NCBI RefSeq assembly: GCF_005049105.1
Contig: NZ_SUKA01000006.1
Location: 124,001 to 188,000, forward strand
Source of the DNA: Sphingobacterium alkalisoli
Lineage (GTDB): Bacteria > Bacteroidota > Bacteroidia > Sphingobacteriales > Sphingobacteriaceae
DNA: 64,000 nucleotides
Direction of reading: 5' to 3'
A model generated the notes under the pieces. The model did no database searches and had not been told where the DNA came from. It worked only from the letters and a program-made list of their open reading frames with translations. The position numbers were made by a program, and so were the translations under genes. This document shows, in pieces, positions 25,331 to 33,683 of this stretch; within the stretch, counting starts at the first letter, position 1; each line of letters begins with the position of its first letter.

Positions 25331-26092
25331 TTAGTTGTTTCGTTTGACTAGTGTTCCGTTTGCTTGTGCCGTAGGCATCACTAACAGGTCATTGATGTTG
25401 ACATGGGCTGGTCGTGATAAAACAAAGCTAATAATCTCGGCAATATCGTAACCATTCAATGTAGTGAGGCCTGCGTAGACACTTTTTGCTTTATCGACAT
25501 CGCCCTTAAAACGTACTTCCGAAAATTCTGTTTCTACCATTCCGGGGTTAACTGCCGTAACTTTTATGCCTAAAGGAAGGAGATCGATCCGCATCGCTTT
25601 ATTGAGGGAGTCAACGGCATGTTTAGTGGCACAGTATACATTGCCATTTGGGTATACTTCTTTCCCTGCAATCGATCCGATATTGATAATATGTGCCAAC
25701 TCACTCTTCTTTAAAAGAGGTATCACCGATTTGGTGACATACAACAAACCTTTTACATTGGTGTCGATCATTCGATCCCAATCACCAATATCACCATCCT
25801 GAATAGGTTCTAATCCCTGACTTAAGCCTGCATTATTGATAAGTACGTCTATGTTTTTCCATGCTTCGGGAAGGGTTTCTATAGCAGATAGTGTTTCTTC
25901 GTAGCGGCGTACATCCAATACCATAACATGTATTTCACAAGTAGGGTGTTTGCTTAAGATGTTTAGTTTTAATGCCTTAAGTCGCTCTTCTCTTCGTGCA
26001 CATAATATTAATCGGTAATTTTCTGCTGCTAATGTTTCTGCGCAAGCAGTTCCAATTCCTGAACTTGCCCCTGTAATTAAAACTGTTCTCAT
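25331..26092 (-). CDS. short-chain dehydrogenase/reductase, YdfG-type
   Basis: A 253-residue classical SDR using NAD(P)H. Cofactor motif TGASSGIGTACAE at residues 7-19, a basic patch CARREERL that suggests NADPH, NNAGLSQG, the catalytic Ser in INIGSIAG and YCATKHAVDSLNKA with the YxxxK pair. The relative best known is the YdfG 3-hydroxy acid dehydrogenase, but the substrate is uncertain. It lies 12 bp after the PorT-family gene. Confidence 0.92.
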   Translation of the reverse strand: MRTVLITGASSGIGTACAETLAAENYRLILCARREERLKALKLNILSKHPTCEIHVMVLDVRRYEETLSAIETLPEAWKNIDVLINNAGLSQGLEPIQDGDIGDWDRMIDTNVKGLLYVTKSVIPLLKKSELAHIINIGSIAGKEVYPNGNVYCATKHAVDSLNKAMRIDLLPLGIKVTAVNPGMVETEFSEVRFKGDVDKAKSVYAGLTTLNGYDIAEIISFVLSRPAHVNINDLLVMPTAQANGTLVKRNN

Positions 26093-26104
26093 AATAACTA
26101 ACGC

Positions 26105-26926
26105 TTATTGGAATATGACACTCAAATAAATATTACGTATCAATCCTTTTTCTAATGGTGCCATAAACTTGTTTTCTGCCGCCAGTGGATGCTGATGATC
26201 TAATGCAGATTTAAAACTTTGATTAAATTTTATCTCGGGCGACATCTTAAAATAGGGAAAGAAAATGTCGGCACCAATACCTATTTCCCAAGATAGATAT
26301 CCTGGTTTCAATATGATGGATTGTGCAATATCTGAAGATTCTTTAAGTAATGCTTCGTATTCTCCGTTAATACCGATCCATCTCGAATAGCGTGCGCCCC
26401 CTGTTACATAGCCTCTATACCGATTAAATTTATTTTTGAGAACCTTTTCGTCAGATCTGAATTTGATGTTAACGGGAAATTCAAAAGCGTTGAAGTTTGA
26501 TCCCGAAGTTGAAGTCTGGATGTGCCTCGTCTTCCGAAGCAAAGGTTCTTTGGTTTCATCCATGCTGGTATATTCAATTCCTGCGTGATTAACAAATAAA
26601 AAAGAAGGGCTAAACGTGAAATATAGATTTTCGCTTGTACGAAAGTCTACCGGGATACTCACAGAAAATCCTGATCCTGTTTTGGAACTTATACCCTGTA
26701 ATTCTCCAACGTCATTAATATTGTCACCTGGATAATCTATAGTTAGTCCCTGCCATCCCTCCTTTAATCCCAAAACGTAATTTTGATTCACATAATTGTA
26801 TTGTAATCCTAATAGAATAGGGGCATCTTCATCGTAAACTGAACTGAACGGTAGTGAGAATCTGCGCTGACCGTAACTAAAAGTTATCGCAACTATAAAC
26901 AGGATAAGGGTAGACAGCTTTTTCAT
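26105..26926 (-). CDS. PorT-family outer-membrane beta-barrel protein
   Basis: A 273-residue exported protein with signal peptide MKKLSTLILFIVAITFSYG, then QRRFSLPFSSVYDEDAPILLGLQYNYVNQNY, a pattern of PorT/SprT proteins, with eight or so amphipathic strands and a terminal aromatic strand (IRNIYLSVIFQ). PorT is needed for type IX secretion in Porphyromonas and its relatives. The ubiE-porT adjacency, with a 4-bp ATGA overlap here, is seen in other Bacteroidota. The assignment to the T9SS is by family and neighbourhood; no other T9SS gene is in the window. Confidence 0.8.
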   Translation of the reverse strand: MKKLSTLILFIVAITFSYGQRRFSLPFSSVYDEDAPILLGLQYNYVNQNYVLGLKEGWQGLTIDYPGDNINDVGELQGISSKTGSGFSVSIPVDFRTSENLYFTFSPSFLFVNHAGIEYTSMDETKEPLLRKTRHIQTSTSGSNFNAFEFPVNIKFRSDEKVLKNKFNRYRGYVTGGARYSRWIGINGEYEALLKESSDIAQSIILKPGYLSWEIGIGADIFFPYFKMSPEIKFNQSFKSALDHQHPLAAENKFMAPLEKGLIRNIYLSVIFQ

Positions 26927-27663
26927 TTGATTGCCTCATAAATGGTGCAAAATCCAAATGTTTGTGGCCTGACTTTCGTTTCCTTAAATCCCACTTTGCT
27001 GGTTATTTTTGCAAACCGATCTCCATCAGGGAATTTAGCAACGGATTCGGGGAGGTACGAGTATGCACTGGCATCTTTGGAAATCAACTTCCCTATAGCA
27101 GGGGTTAACTTATGAAAGTAAAAGTGATAGAGTTGTTTGACAGGAAAAGCCGTTGGATTTGAGAGTTCTAGCACCACAGCTTTACCTCCTGGTTTTAAAA
27201 CTCTAAAGATATCAGCAAGTCCTTGTTCTAGGTTTTCAAAATTACGAACTCCAAAGGCTATGGTGACTGCATCAAATGTATTATCTTCAAACTGAAGTTT
27301 TTCAGAATCGCCCAATTGAACTTCAAACCGATCTTGCAGCCCTTTTTTCTCGATCTTTTCCTGAGCTACATTTAACATGCCTTGGGAAATATCTACACCA
27401 ATTATTTTTTTGGGATTAAGGATACGTATGGATTCGATCGCGAAGTCACCCGTACCAGTCGCCACATCGAGTATGAGCTGCGGATGGATGTTCTTTAAAG
27501 ACCGAATCGCTTTTTTGCGCCATACGGTATCAATGCCCATGGTCATCACGCGGTTAAGAAGGTCATACGTTTTGGATATGTTATTGAACATATCGGCTAC
27601 TTGCTCTTTTTTGCCGCCGTCCTTCGACTTATAGGGTTTTAATGTAGAAGCATTATTTGACAT
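26923..27663 (-). CDS. ubiE: demethylmenaquinone methyltransferase
   Basis: A 246-residue class I SAM methyltransferase adding the ring methyl group of menaquinone (MenG/UbiE). Motifs: VATGTGDFAIE (SAM site), IIGVDISQGMLNVA, DAVTIAFGVRNFENLEQGL, RVLKPGGKAVVLE and the C-terminal QTFGFCTIYEAIK. Family length is usual. It is first in a leftward group with porT and the SDR gene, and its promoter region faces dnaB. Confidence 0.95.
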   Translation of the reverse strand: MSNNASTLKPYKSKDGGKKEQVADMFNNISKTYDLLNRVMTMGIDTVWRKKAIRSLKNIHPQLILDVATGTGDFAIESIRILNPKKIIGVDISQGMLNVAQEKIEKKGLQDRFEVQLGDSEKLQFEDNTFDAVTIAFGVRNFENLEQGLADIFRVLKPGGKAVVLELSNPTAFPVKQLYHFYFHKLTPAIGKLISKDASAYSYLPESVAKFPDGDRFAKITSKVGFKETKVRPQTFGFCTIYEAIK

Positions 27664-27668
27664 AATGA

Positions 27669-27693
27669 CAAAGATACTACATTAAAATGTAGT
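27669..27693 (-). promoter_or_regulatory. ubiE promoter -7 element with overlapping 18-bp palindrome
   Basis: On the minus strand TATCTTTG (27669-27676) matches TAnnTTTG and would start RNA only a few bases from the ubiE ATG. Immediately upstream, ACTACATT-AA-AATGTAGT (27676-27693) is a perfect 8-bp inverted repeat placed between the -7 and -33 positions, a typical operator place for a dimeric repressor. Confidence 0.5.
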
Positions 27694-27823
27694 TAAAAAG
27701 AAAATCAAAATATGGTTTTTTGTAAATATTAACTTAATGTATTGATTATGAAAAGTTAATATGATGTAGCTTATTAAATAGTTGAGCCAATATGGTTTTT
27801 GTAGTTGTTAACATGGGTTAAAG

Positions 27824-27832
27824 TTATCCACA
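27824..27832 (+). promoter_or_regulatory. DnaA box (perfect)
   Basis: TTATCCACA, an exact match to the high-affinity DnaA box, 226 bp before dnaB. Confidence 0.7.
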
Positions 27833-27894
27833 TGACTGTAACTTTTTGATAATTAGATTGTCTAAAAAATAGTTAACACGTTTTAAACATTGTG

Positions 27895-27903
27895 TGTGGA
27901 TAA
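27895..27903 (-). promoter_or_regulatory. DnaA box (perfect, inverted)
   Basis: TGTGGATAA, the exact reverse complement of the DnaA box, 71 bp centre to centre from the first and pointing towards it. Confidence 0.7.
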
Positions 27904-27987
27904 TAGAATGTAATTTACAAACGAAAATTATATAATTGTTGATGCAACTTTTTTATAATGTGTAGAACTTGCAAATAAAGGTAGGTG

Positions 27988-28004
27988 TATTTTTGCTACT
28001 TTTG
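27988..28004 (+). promoter_or_regulatory. -7 elements of the dnaB promoter
   Basis: Two adjacent matches to TAnnTTTG: TATTTTTG (27988-27995) and TACTTTTG (27997-28004). A TTG at 27969-27971 gives spacings of 16 and 25 bp, neither ideal. Either could drive dnaB, 54-70 bp downstream. Confidence 0.45.
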
Positions 28005-28057
28005 TTATCCCTGAAAATCGGGGCTCAAAATGGCGGGCAAGCCTTAAAAATATTAGT

Positions 28058-29647
28058 ATGGATCAAGAATTTTCTGCACAATCATCTAACACTGGTCGTA
28101 CCAACTTTAACAAGAAGCGTACTAGCCTAAACAACCTAGTAAGTGGTTTAGGTAAGCTCCCTCCGCAAGCGGTAGATTTAGAGGAGGCCGTATTGGGTGC
28201 ATTGATGCTGGAAAAGAATGCACTGAGTGAAGTAATCGATATTTTGAAGCCAGATTCCTTTTATAAAGAATCGCATCAAAAGATATTTGAAGCGATTTTT
28301 AGCCTATTTCAAAAAACATCGCCGATAGACTTATTGACCGTAACGGTGGAGTTGCGTAAAATGGGAGCGTTGGAGATGGTAGGAGGGGCATATTATATTA
28401 CACAGCTTACAGATCGTGTCGTTTCTGCGGCTAATATTGAATTTCATGCGCGAATCATTTCTCAAAAATATATTCAACGTGAGTTGATAAAAGTTTCTAC
28501 GGAAATTATCAATGCATCGTACGATGAAACGAGTGATATCTTTGACCTACTTGATCACGCTGAAAAAAGCTTATTTGATATCGCTCAAAACAACCTGCGG
28601 AGGGATTCCCGGAAAATGGATGATATCATGCGGGAAGCCATTACAAATTTGGAATTGCTACGTGATCGAACAGACGGATTGACGGGAGTTCCGTCGGGCT
28701 TGACTGCCTTGGATCGCATGACTTCGGGATGGCAACCTTCGGATTTGGTTATTATCGCCGCCCGTCCTGCTATGGGTAAGACGGCATTTGTATTGTCTGT
28801 GGCACGTAATGCTGCTGTCGATCACAACAAGCCGGTAGCTGTATTCTCGCTGGAGATGTCTTCTGTGCAGCTTGTAAATCGTCTTATAGCCGGTGAAACG
28901 GAAATAGAACAAGAAAAGCTTAAAAAGGGTAATCTGGCGGATCACGAGTGGCAACAACTTCATTCTCGAATCGGAAGATTGACCGAGGCGCCCTTGATTA
29001 TTGATGATACACCTGCATTGAATGTATTTGAGTTTAGGGCTAAGTGTCGACGTCTCAAGGCGCAACATGATATACAGATGGTAATTGTCGATTATCTGCA
29101 ACTGATGCATGGAAAAGCTGAAGGTAAAGGTGGAGGAAACCGGGAACAAGAAATAGGTAGTATATCTCGCGCCTTGAAATCTGTAGCTAAGGAATTAAAT
29201 ATTCCTGTATTAGCATTGTCTCAATTAAGTCGTGCGGTCGAGTCTAGACCAGGTAATAGTAAACGTCCGATGCTTTCGGATTTACGTGAATCGGGATCGA
29301 TTGAACAGGATGCGGATATGGTACTTTTCTTATATCGTCCGGAATATTACGGACTTACAGAGGATGAAGAGGGAAGATCAACAGCTGGTGTAGGGGAAGT
29401 CATCATTGCAAAACACCGGAATGGTGAGACGGGTATTGTACCTTTACGATTCATTGGTAAATATGTGAAATTTGTGGATTTAGAGGATGATTTTGCGGGT
29501 ATGGGAACGGATTCTTTTAGTGCTGGAGCTGGTCCTTTTGGTGCTCCCTCGCCTATGCTTCCTTCTTCATCGTTTGAAAATTTTGGCGGCGGTGGTATCA
29601 CGATGCCTTCCCGAATGAATGATATGCCAGATGATGCACCATTTTAG
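28058..29647 (+). CDS. dnaB: replicative DNA helicase
   Basis: A 529-residue hexameric 5'-3' helicase of the replication fork. The N-terminal domain includes PPQAVDLEEAVLGALML; the RecA-like domain has Walker A RPAMGKTAF, SLEMSSVQLVNRLIAGE, Walker B IVDYLQLMHG and LSQLSRAVESRPGNSKRPMLSDLRESGSIEQDADMV. A Ser/Gly/Pro-rich C-terminal tail of about 50 residues extends past the catalytic core. No intein. It is a single transcription unit whose upstream region carries DnaA boxes. Confidence 0.97.
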   Translation: MDQEFSAQSSNTGRTNFNKKRTSLNNLVSGLGKLPPQAVDLEEAVLGALMLEKNALSEVIDILKPDSFYKESHQKIFEAIFSLFQKTSPIDLLTVTVELRKMGALEMVGGAYYITQLTDRVVSAANIEFHARIISQKYIQRELIKVSTEIINASYDETSDIFDLLDHAEKSLFDIAQNNLRRDSRKMDDIMREAITNLELLRDRTDGLTGVPSGLTALDRMTSGWQPSDLVIIAARPAMGKTAFVLSVARNAAVDHNKPVAVFSLEMSSVQLVNRLIAGETEIEQEKLKKGNLADHEWQQLHSRIGRLTEAPLIIDDTPALNVFEFRAKCRRLKAQHDIQMVIVDYLQLMHGKAEGKGGGNREQEIGSISRALKSVAKELNIPVLALSQLSRAVESRPGNSKRPMLSDLRESGSIEQDADMVLFLYRPEYYGLTEDEEGRSTAGVGEVIIAKHRNGETGIVPLRFIGKYVKFVDLEDDFAGMGTDSFSAGAGPFGAPSPMLPSSSFENFGGGGITMPSRMNDMPDDAPF

Positions 29648-29698
29648 AAATATTATTTAATAAATTAGTTTTCTAAGCAGTTGGCTTTTGTTCCGTAC

Positions 29699-30379
29699 CT
29701 ACTGCACAGGAAAATCAAAATAGGTGTTTTTATAGGGTTCGTTGTTCAAGGTATAATGCCACCATTCTTCCGAATAGGATCTGAAGCCATATTTTTCCAT
29801 GACGGATTTAAGGGCCTGTCTGTTTTTTTTCTGTTCATTGGTAATGTTTACGGAATTGTGGTGGGATTTCTCACCAAAGAAATCAAAAGGACTTCCCATA
29901 TCGATTTCTTTTTTTGTTTTTAATACTATAATAGTAAGGTCGACTGTACTTCCTCTGCTATGACCAGACCGAGTTGCGATATATCCTTTTTTGAAAAGAT
30001 CTTTCTTTTCCACCAGGGGGTAAAATTCACGCTTTGCGATTGTGTCATTTAGTACCCTCGCCCATTTAATAAAATGATTGACTGCACGCTGTGGTCGGTA
30101 GGCGTCAAATATTTTTAGACCCAAATCGCGGGAATTAAGCTCCTTCTGAATATTTAATAGTGCTTGGGCGGCTCTGATAGATAGAATGGCGGTCGGACGT
30201 TCGTATCCATCGATGGGGCTGCCGGTAAAATTGTAAGTGCCATAATAGCGGATGTCATATACAATATTTGGTATCACTTCATGGAGGTATGTAAAGCCTT
30301 TTGGAATATTGCTTTTCTGTGATTGTGCGTTAGAAAAGTATGCTGTTAATAAAATAAAAGAGATTAATAGTTTTTTCAT
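29699..30379 (-). CDS. D-alanyl-D-alanine dipeptidase (VanX/DdpX family)
   Basis: A 226-residue exported zinc metallopeptidase (M15D). Signal peptide MKKLLISFILLTAYFSNAQ; YDIRYYGTYNFTGSPIDGY, FDAYRPQRAV with the active-site Arg, SGHSRGSTVDLTI with zinc His and Asp, and EEWWHYTL with catalytic Glu and zinc His. It would cleave D-Ala-D-Ala, probably for cell-wall turnover rather than glycopeptide resistance, since no vanH/vanA genes are near. It is a single leftward gene between dnaB and the helicase gene. Confidence 0.92.
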   Translation of the reverse strand: MKKLLISFILLTAYFSNAQSQKSNIPKGFTYLHEVIPNIVYDIRYYGTYNFTGSPIDGYERPTAILSIRAAQALLNIQKELNSRDLGLKIFDAYRPQRAVNHFIKWARVLNDTIAKREFYPLVEKKDLFKKGYIATRSGHSRGSTVDLTIIVLKTKKEIDMGSPFDFFGEKSHHNSVNITNEQKKNRQALKSVMEKYGFRSYSEEWWHYTLNNEPYKNTYFDFPVQ

Positions 30380-30503
30380 GAAGGCCGTGATAATGTTTGA
30401 AGGTACGTTTTTTTTGTTTATTGTAAAAGAGTCTGCTCGTATATAAAATGATTTTTAGTAACTTTACACCATATTTTCTAACGGATAAAAAATTCACGAT
30501 ATT

Positions 30504-32771
30504 TTGGATTATTTAGCAGGATTAAACCCCTCACAACGCGCAGCCGTAGAACAGACTGAAGGGCCGGTAATGATTGTGGCGGGAGCAGGTTCGGGGAAAA
30601 CACGTGTTATCACTTATCGCGTAGCACATTTAATCAATAAAGGTGTTGACCCTTTCAATATATTAGTTTTGACCTTTACCAATAAGGCTGCAAAGGAGAT
30701 GCGTGAGCGTATCATGAAAGTGGTGGGGTTGGAAGCTAAGAATATTTGGATGGGTACATTTCACTCTGTTTTCGCGCGGATATTGCGCGTGGAGGCAGAA
30801 CTTATCGGCTATCCAAAGAATTTTACTATTTATGATACCGATGATACCAAAAGCTTATTGCGTGCGATCCTCAAGGAGATGAATCTGGATGATAAGCTGT
30901 ACAATGTGAATCATGTATATGGACGGATTTCGTCTGCCAAAAATAATTTGATATCGCCTCAGGAGTATAATAAAAATGAGGCTATTTTGGCAGAGGATCG
31001 TGAAAATGGCAGAGGACAGCTGGGAGAAATCTACATGACCTACGCGCAACGTTGTTATCGTGCCGGAGCAATGGATTTTGATGATCTTCTTTTTAAAACC
31101 AATGTGTTATTAAATAAATTTCCGGAGGTACTGCATAAATATCAGCATCAGTTTAAGTACCTAATGGTGGACGAGTATCAGGATACCAATTTTTCACAAT
31201 ACCTGATCGTGAAAAGGCTAGCCGCAGTAAATGAAAATATTTGTGTAGTGGGGGATGATGCACAAAGTATTTACGCTTTTCGTGGCGCAAATATTCAGAA
31301 TATCTTGAATTTCCAGAAGGATTATCCAGATGTGAAGGTTTACAAGCTGGAACAGAATTATCGATCCACCAAGATGATTGTAAATGCGGCAAACAGTATT
31401 ATCGCAAATAATAAAAACCAGCTGGAAAAAAATGTATTCTCCGACAATGAGGAAGGAGATAAGATTAAAGTGGCTAGGGCGTTCTCCGACAACGAGGAAG
31501 GAAAAATTGTCGCCGAGGCAATTATTCAAGAAAAGTCGATCAAGAGTTACAATTACAAGGATTTTGCAATTCTATACCGTACCAATGCACAATCCAGAGC
31601 AATGGAAGAGGCGCTACGGAAGCTAAGTATTCCGTATAAAATTTATGGAGGTACTTCATTCTATCAACGTAAAGAGATTAAAGATTTAATAGCTTACTTT
31701 CGATTGACTTATAATCCCAACGATGAAGAAGCGTTAAAACGGGTTATCAATTACCCACGACGTGGAATAGGGGATACAACTGTCGAAAAGATAATTGTAG
31801 CGGCCGATCAACATCAATACCGTATCTGGGATGTGGTGGCAAATGCGCAGATGTTTCTTGATGGGAGGAGCTTTACAGCGGTATCAAATTTTGCGCTGAC
31901 AATCCAAAGCTTTCAAGCTGTGGGAAACAGCCACAGTGCGTTTGATACGGCCATGCACATTGCGCAGCATTCCGGAATATTAAAAGATCTTTACGAGGAT
32001 AAGTCGGTAGAGGGATTGAACCGATACGAAAACATTCAAGAATTATTGAACGGCATCAAAGAGTTTTCGGAAAGAGAAGATATTGAAGAAAAAGGGTTGG
32101 ATGTGTTTCTTCAAGATGTTGCGTTACTAACAAATGACGACAATGATAAGAACCCGAACGCCGATACGGTTTCTTTGATGACTATTCACTCGTCTAAAGG
32201 GTTGGAATTTCCGAGTGTCTTTATTGTGGGCTTGGAAGAGAACCTTTTTCCATCTCAACTTTCTCTTAATTCGCGAACAGAACTGGAAGAGGAGCGAAGA
32301 TTGTTTTATGTAGCTGTAACACGTGCCGAAAAAAAGTTACATTTGTCATATGCAACTTCGCGCTATAGATGGGGTACGTTAAACAATTGTGAGCCAAGTA
32401 GATTCTTGGACGAGCTGAATCCGGCTTGTTTAGAGCTTGAGTTTAAACCCCGGATGCCGGCCAAAGAGGATGATGGCTTTCAATCTGAACGAGTTACATG
32501 GCAGCAAAAAGATACTTTTTCGAAACCAAAACCCAAGGCAATGAAGACAACCTCAATCTTGCCCAAAGCTCACGTGCCCACTGCTGGATTTGCTCCGTCG
32601 GATACCAGCACCCTTCAGGTAGGTATGGAAGTGGAACACGAACGGTTTGGATTTGGAGAGGTGGTCAACCTCGAGGGAAATAAGCCTGACATGAAAGCAA
32701 CTATTTCATTCAAAGAGTTGGGACAGAAACAATTGTTGCTTAAATTTGCAAAACTAAGAATAGTCCAGTAG
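30504..32771 (+). CDS. UvrD/PcrA superfamily I DNA helicase, TTG start
   Basis: A 755-residue 3'-5' helicase for repair and removal of RecA or stalled forks. Q-motif LNPSQRAAVEQ, Walker A VAGAGSGKTRV, VDEYQDTN, VGDDAQSIYAFRGA, QNYRSTKMIV, motif V TIHSSKGLEFPSV and motif VI VAVTRAEKKLHLSYA. The C-terminal PcrA-type Tudor-like part (GMEVEHERFGFGEVVNLEG) is present. The frame is closed by TAA at 30486-30488, and the first in-frame ATG would remove the Q motif, so TTG at 30504 is the likely start. Its position is 54 bp before DUF4290. Confidence 0.94.
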   Translation: MDYLAGLNPSQRAAVEQTEGPVMIVAGAGSGKTRVITYRVAHLINKGVDPFNILVLTFTNKAAKEMRERIMKVVGLEAKNIWMGTFHSVFARILRVEAELIGYPKNFTIYDTDDTKSLLRAILKEMNLDDKLYNVNHVYGRISSAKNNLISPQEYNKNEAILAEDRENGRGQLGEIYMTYAQRCYRAGAMDFDDLLFKTNVLLNKFPEVLHKYQHQFKYLMVDEYQDTNFSQYLIVKRLAAVNENICVVGDDAQSIYAFRGANIQNILNFQKDYPDVKVYKLEQNYRSTKMIVNAANSIIANNKNQLEKNVFSDNEEGDKIKVARAFSDNEEGKIVAEAIIQEKSIKSYNYKDFAILYRTNAQSRAMEEALRKLSIPYKIYGGTSFYQRKEIKDLIAYFRLTYNPNDEEALKRVINYPRRGIGDTTVEKIIVAADQHQYRIWDVVANAQMFLDGRSFTAVSNFALTIQSFQAVGNSHSAFDTAMHIAQHSGILKDLYEDKSVEGLNRYENIQELLNGIKEFSEREDIEEKGLDVFLQDVALLTNDDNDKNPNADTVSLMTIHSSKGLEFPSVFIVGLEENLFPSQLSLNSRTELEEERRLFYVAVTRAEKKLHLSYATSRYRWGTLNNCEPSRFLDELNPACLELEFKPRMPAKEDDGFQSERVTWQQKDTFSKPKPKAMKTTSILPKAHVPTAGFAPSDTSTLQVGMEVEHERFGFGEVVNLEGNKPDMKATISFKELGQKQLLLKFAKLRIVQ

Positions 32772-32827
32772 GAGGACTTAAAATAAAATAATATAAATAA
32801 CGTTATTATAGCGTTTAACCGTTCTAT

Positions 32828-33565
32828 ATGAATTTTGATTATAACAGTACCCGTTCAAACTTAATTTTGGCGGAATATGGAAGAAATGTACAAAATATGG
32901 TTGACCACATTTGTACTATACCCGAAAAGGAAGAGCGTAACAGATTAGCGCAGGTAGTTATTGATATGATGGGTGTACTCAACCCTCATTTAAGAGATGT
33001 CTCGGATTTTAAACATAAATTATGGGATCATCTTTATATCATTTCTGATTTTAAAATAGATGTGGATTCGCCGTATCCTATCCCTACAAAAGAGGCTATA
33101 AATGTGAAGCCTCAACCTATTCCCTATCCGCAGCATAGAATACGTTTCAAACATTATGGTCATATCGTTGAACAAATGATTGAAAAAGCAAAAGGGGTGA
33201 GTAATGAGGACGTAAAGCAACGCATGACGTTGAGCGTAGCGAACTTCATGAAAATGGCTTACATCACTTGGAATAAGGATTCCGTAAATGACTTGCAGAT
33301 TATTGAGGATTTAAAGGAGCTTTCAAAGGGAGCTTTGAGCCTTCCGCAGGATACGGTTCTTACTAAATTGGATTTCCGCACTCCTCCTCCTGGTAGTCGG
33401 GGAAAAACACAAGTCACTGCATCGAGTAACCAGAAAAGTAATCAGAATAACAAAAGACAAAGTAGCAGTAATAATAACAATGGCGGCAGACGTAAGATGG
33501 GTGGTGCCAGTAACAACAATAATAACAACAGAAAGTCCTATCAGAGTAATCCCTATAAAAAATAA
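32828..33565 (+). CDS. DUF4290 family protein with Asn-rich tail
   Basis: A 245-residue protein found mainly in Bacteroidota, of unknown function, usually near murA. The folded part (about residues 1-170) is helical: RSNLILAEYGRNVQNMVDHICTI, LNPHLRDVSDFKHKLWDHLYII, FKHYGHIVEQMIEKA. From about residue 195 the chain becomes a disordered, basic Asn/Ser/Gln tail (QKSNQNNKRQSSSNNNNGG) encoded by AAC/AAT repeats. It lies between the helicase and murA and is probably part of the same transcript as one of them. Confidence 0.88.
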   Translation: MNFDYNSTRSNLILAEYGRNVQNMVDHICTIPEKEERNRLAQVVIDMMGVLNPHLRDVSDFKHKLWDHLYIISDFKIDVDSPYPIPTKEAINVKPQPIPYPQHRIRFKHYGHIVEQMIEKAKGVSNEDVKQRMTLSVANFMKMAYITWNKDSVNDLQIIEDLKELSKGALSLPQDTVLTKLDFRTPPPGSRGKTQVTASSNQKSNQNNKRQSSSNNNNGGRRKMGGASNNNNNNRKSYQSNPYKK

Positions 33566-33579
33566 GGAATACCAATCGC

Positions 33580-33653
33580 CTGAAGTAACTAACTTCAGTG
33601 ATGATCAAGAATCTTCATGTCCATTAGTGATAAGGTCATGAAGATTTTGTTTT
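33580..33653 (+). terminator. hairpin pair after the DUF4290 gene
   Basis: CTGAAGT / ACTTCAG (33580-33598) is followed by AATCTTCATG / CATGAAGATT (33610-33619 and 33637-33646) with TTTGTTTT after the second stem. The second is a good intrinsic terminator, so murA probably has its own promoter in the next 30 bp. Confidence 0.7.
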
Positions 33654-33683
33654 AAAAAGATTATTTCAATACTAACGAAGACT

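Larger units (their letters stand above)
27664..28057. other. ubiE/dnaB divergent spacer with DnaA boxes (candidate replication-control or origin region)
   Basis: A 394 bp AT-rich spacer without genes. It contains a ubiE promoter with a palindrome, two exact DnaA boxes in opposite orientations (27824-27832, 27895-27903), a 16-bp imperfect direct repeat GTTAACAtGggTTAAA / GTTAACAcGttTTAAA (27807-27822, 27872-27887) just before each box, and -7-like elements in front of dnaB. The left part is AT-rich enough to serve as an unwinding element. Whether it is an origin or a DnaA-controlled promoter cannot be told here. Confidence 0.6.

Noticed and set aside
27664..28057. Firm call of the chromosomal origin
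   Set aside because: Two DnaA boxes are fewer than in most origins, dnaA is not here, and gene orientation further right does not fit; kept only as a candidate.
29699..30379. Glycopeptide-resistance vanX
   Set aside because: The gene has the VanX fold but no vanH, vanA or vanRS neighbours and carries a signal peptide, so a wall-turnover role is more likely.
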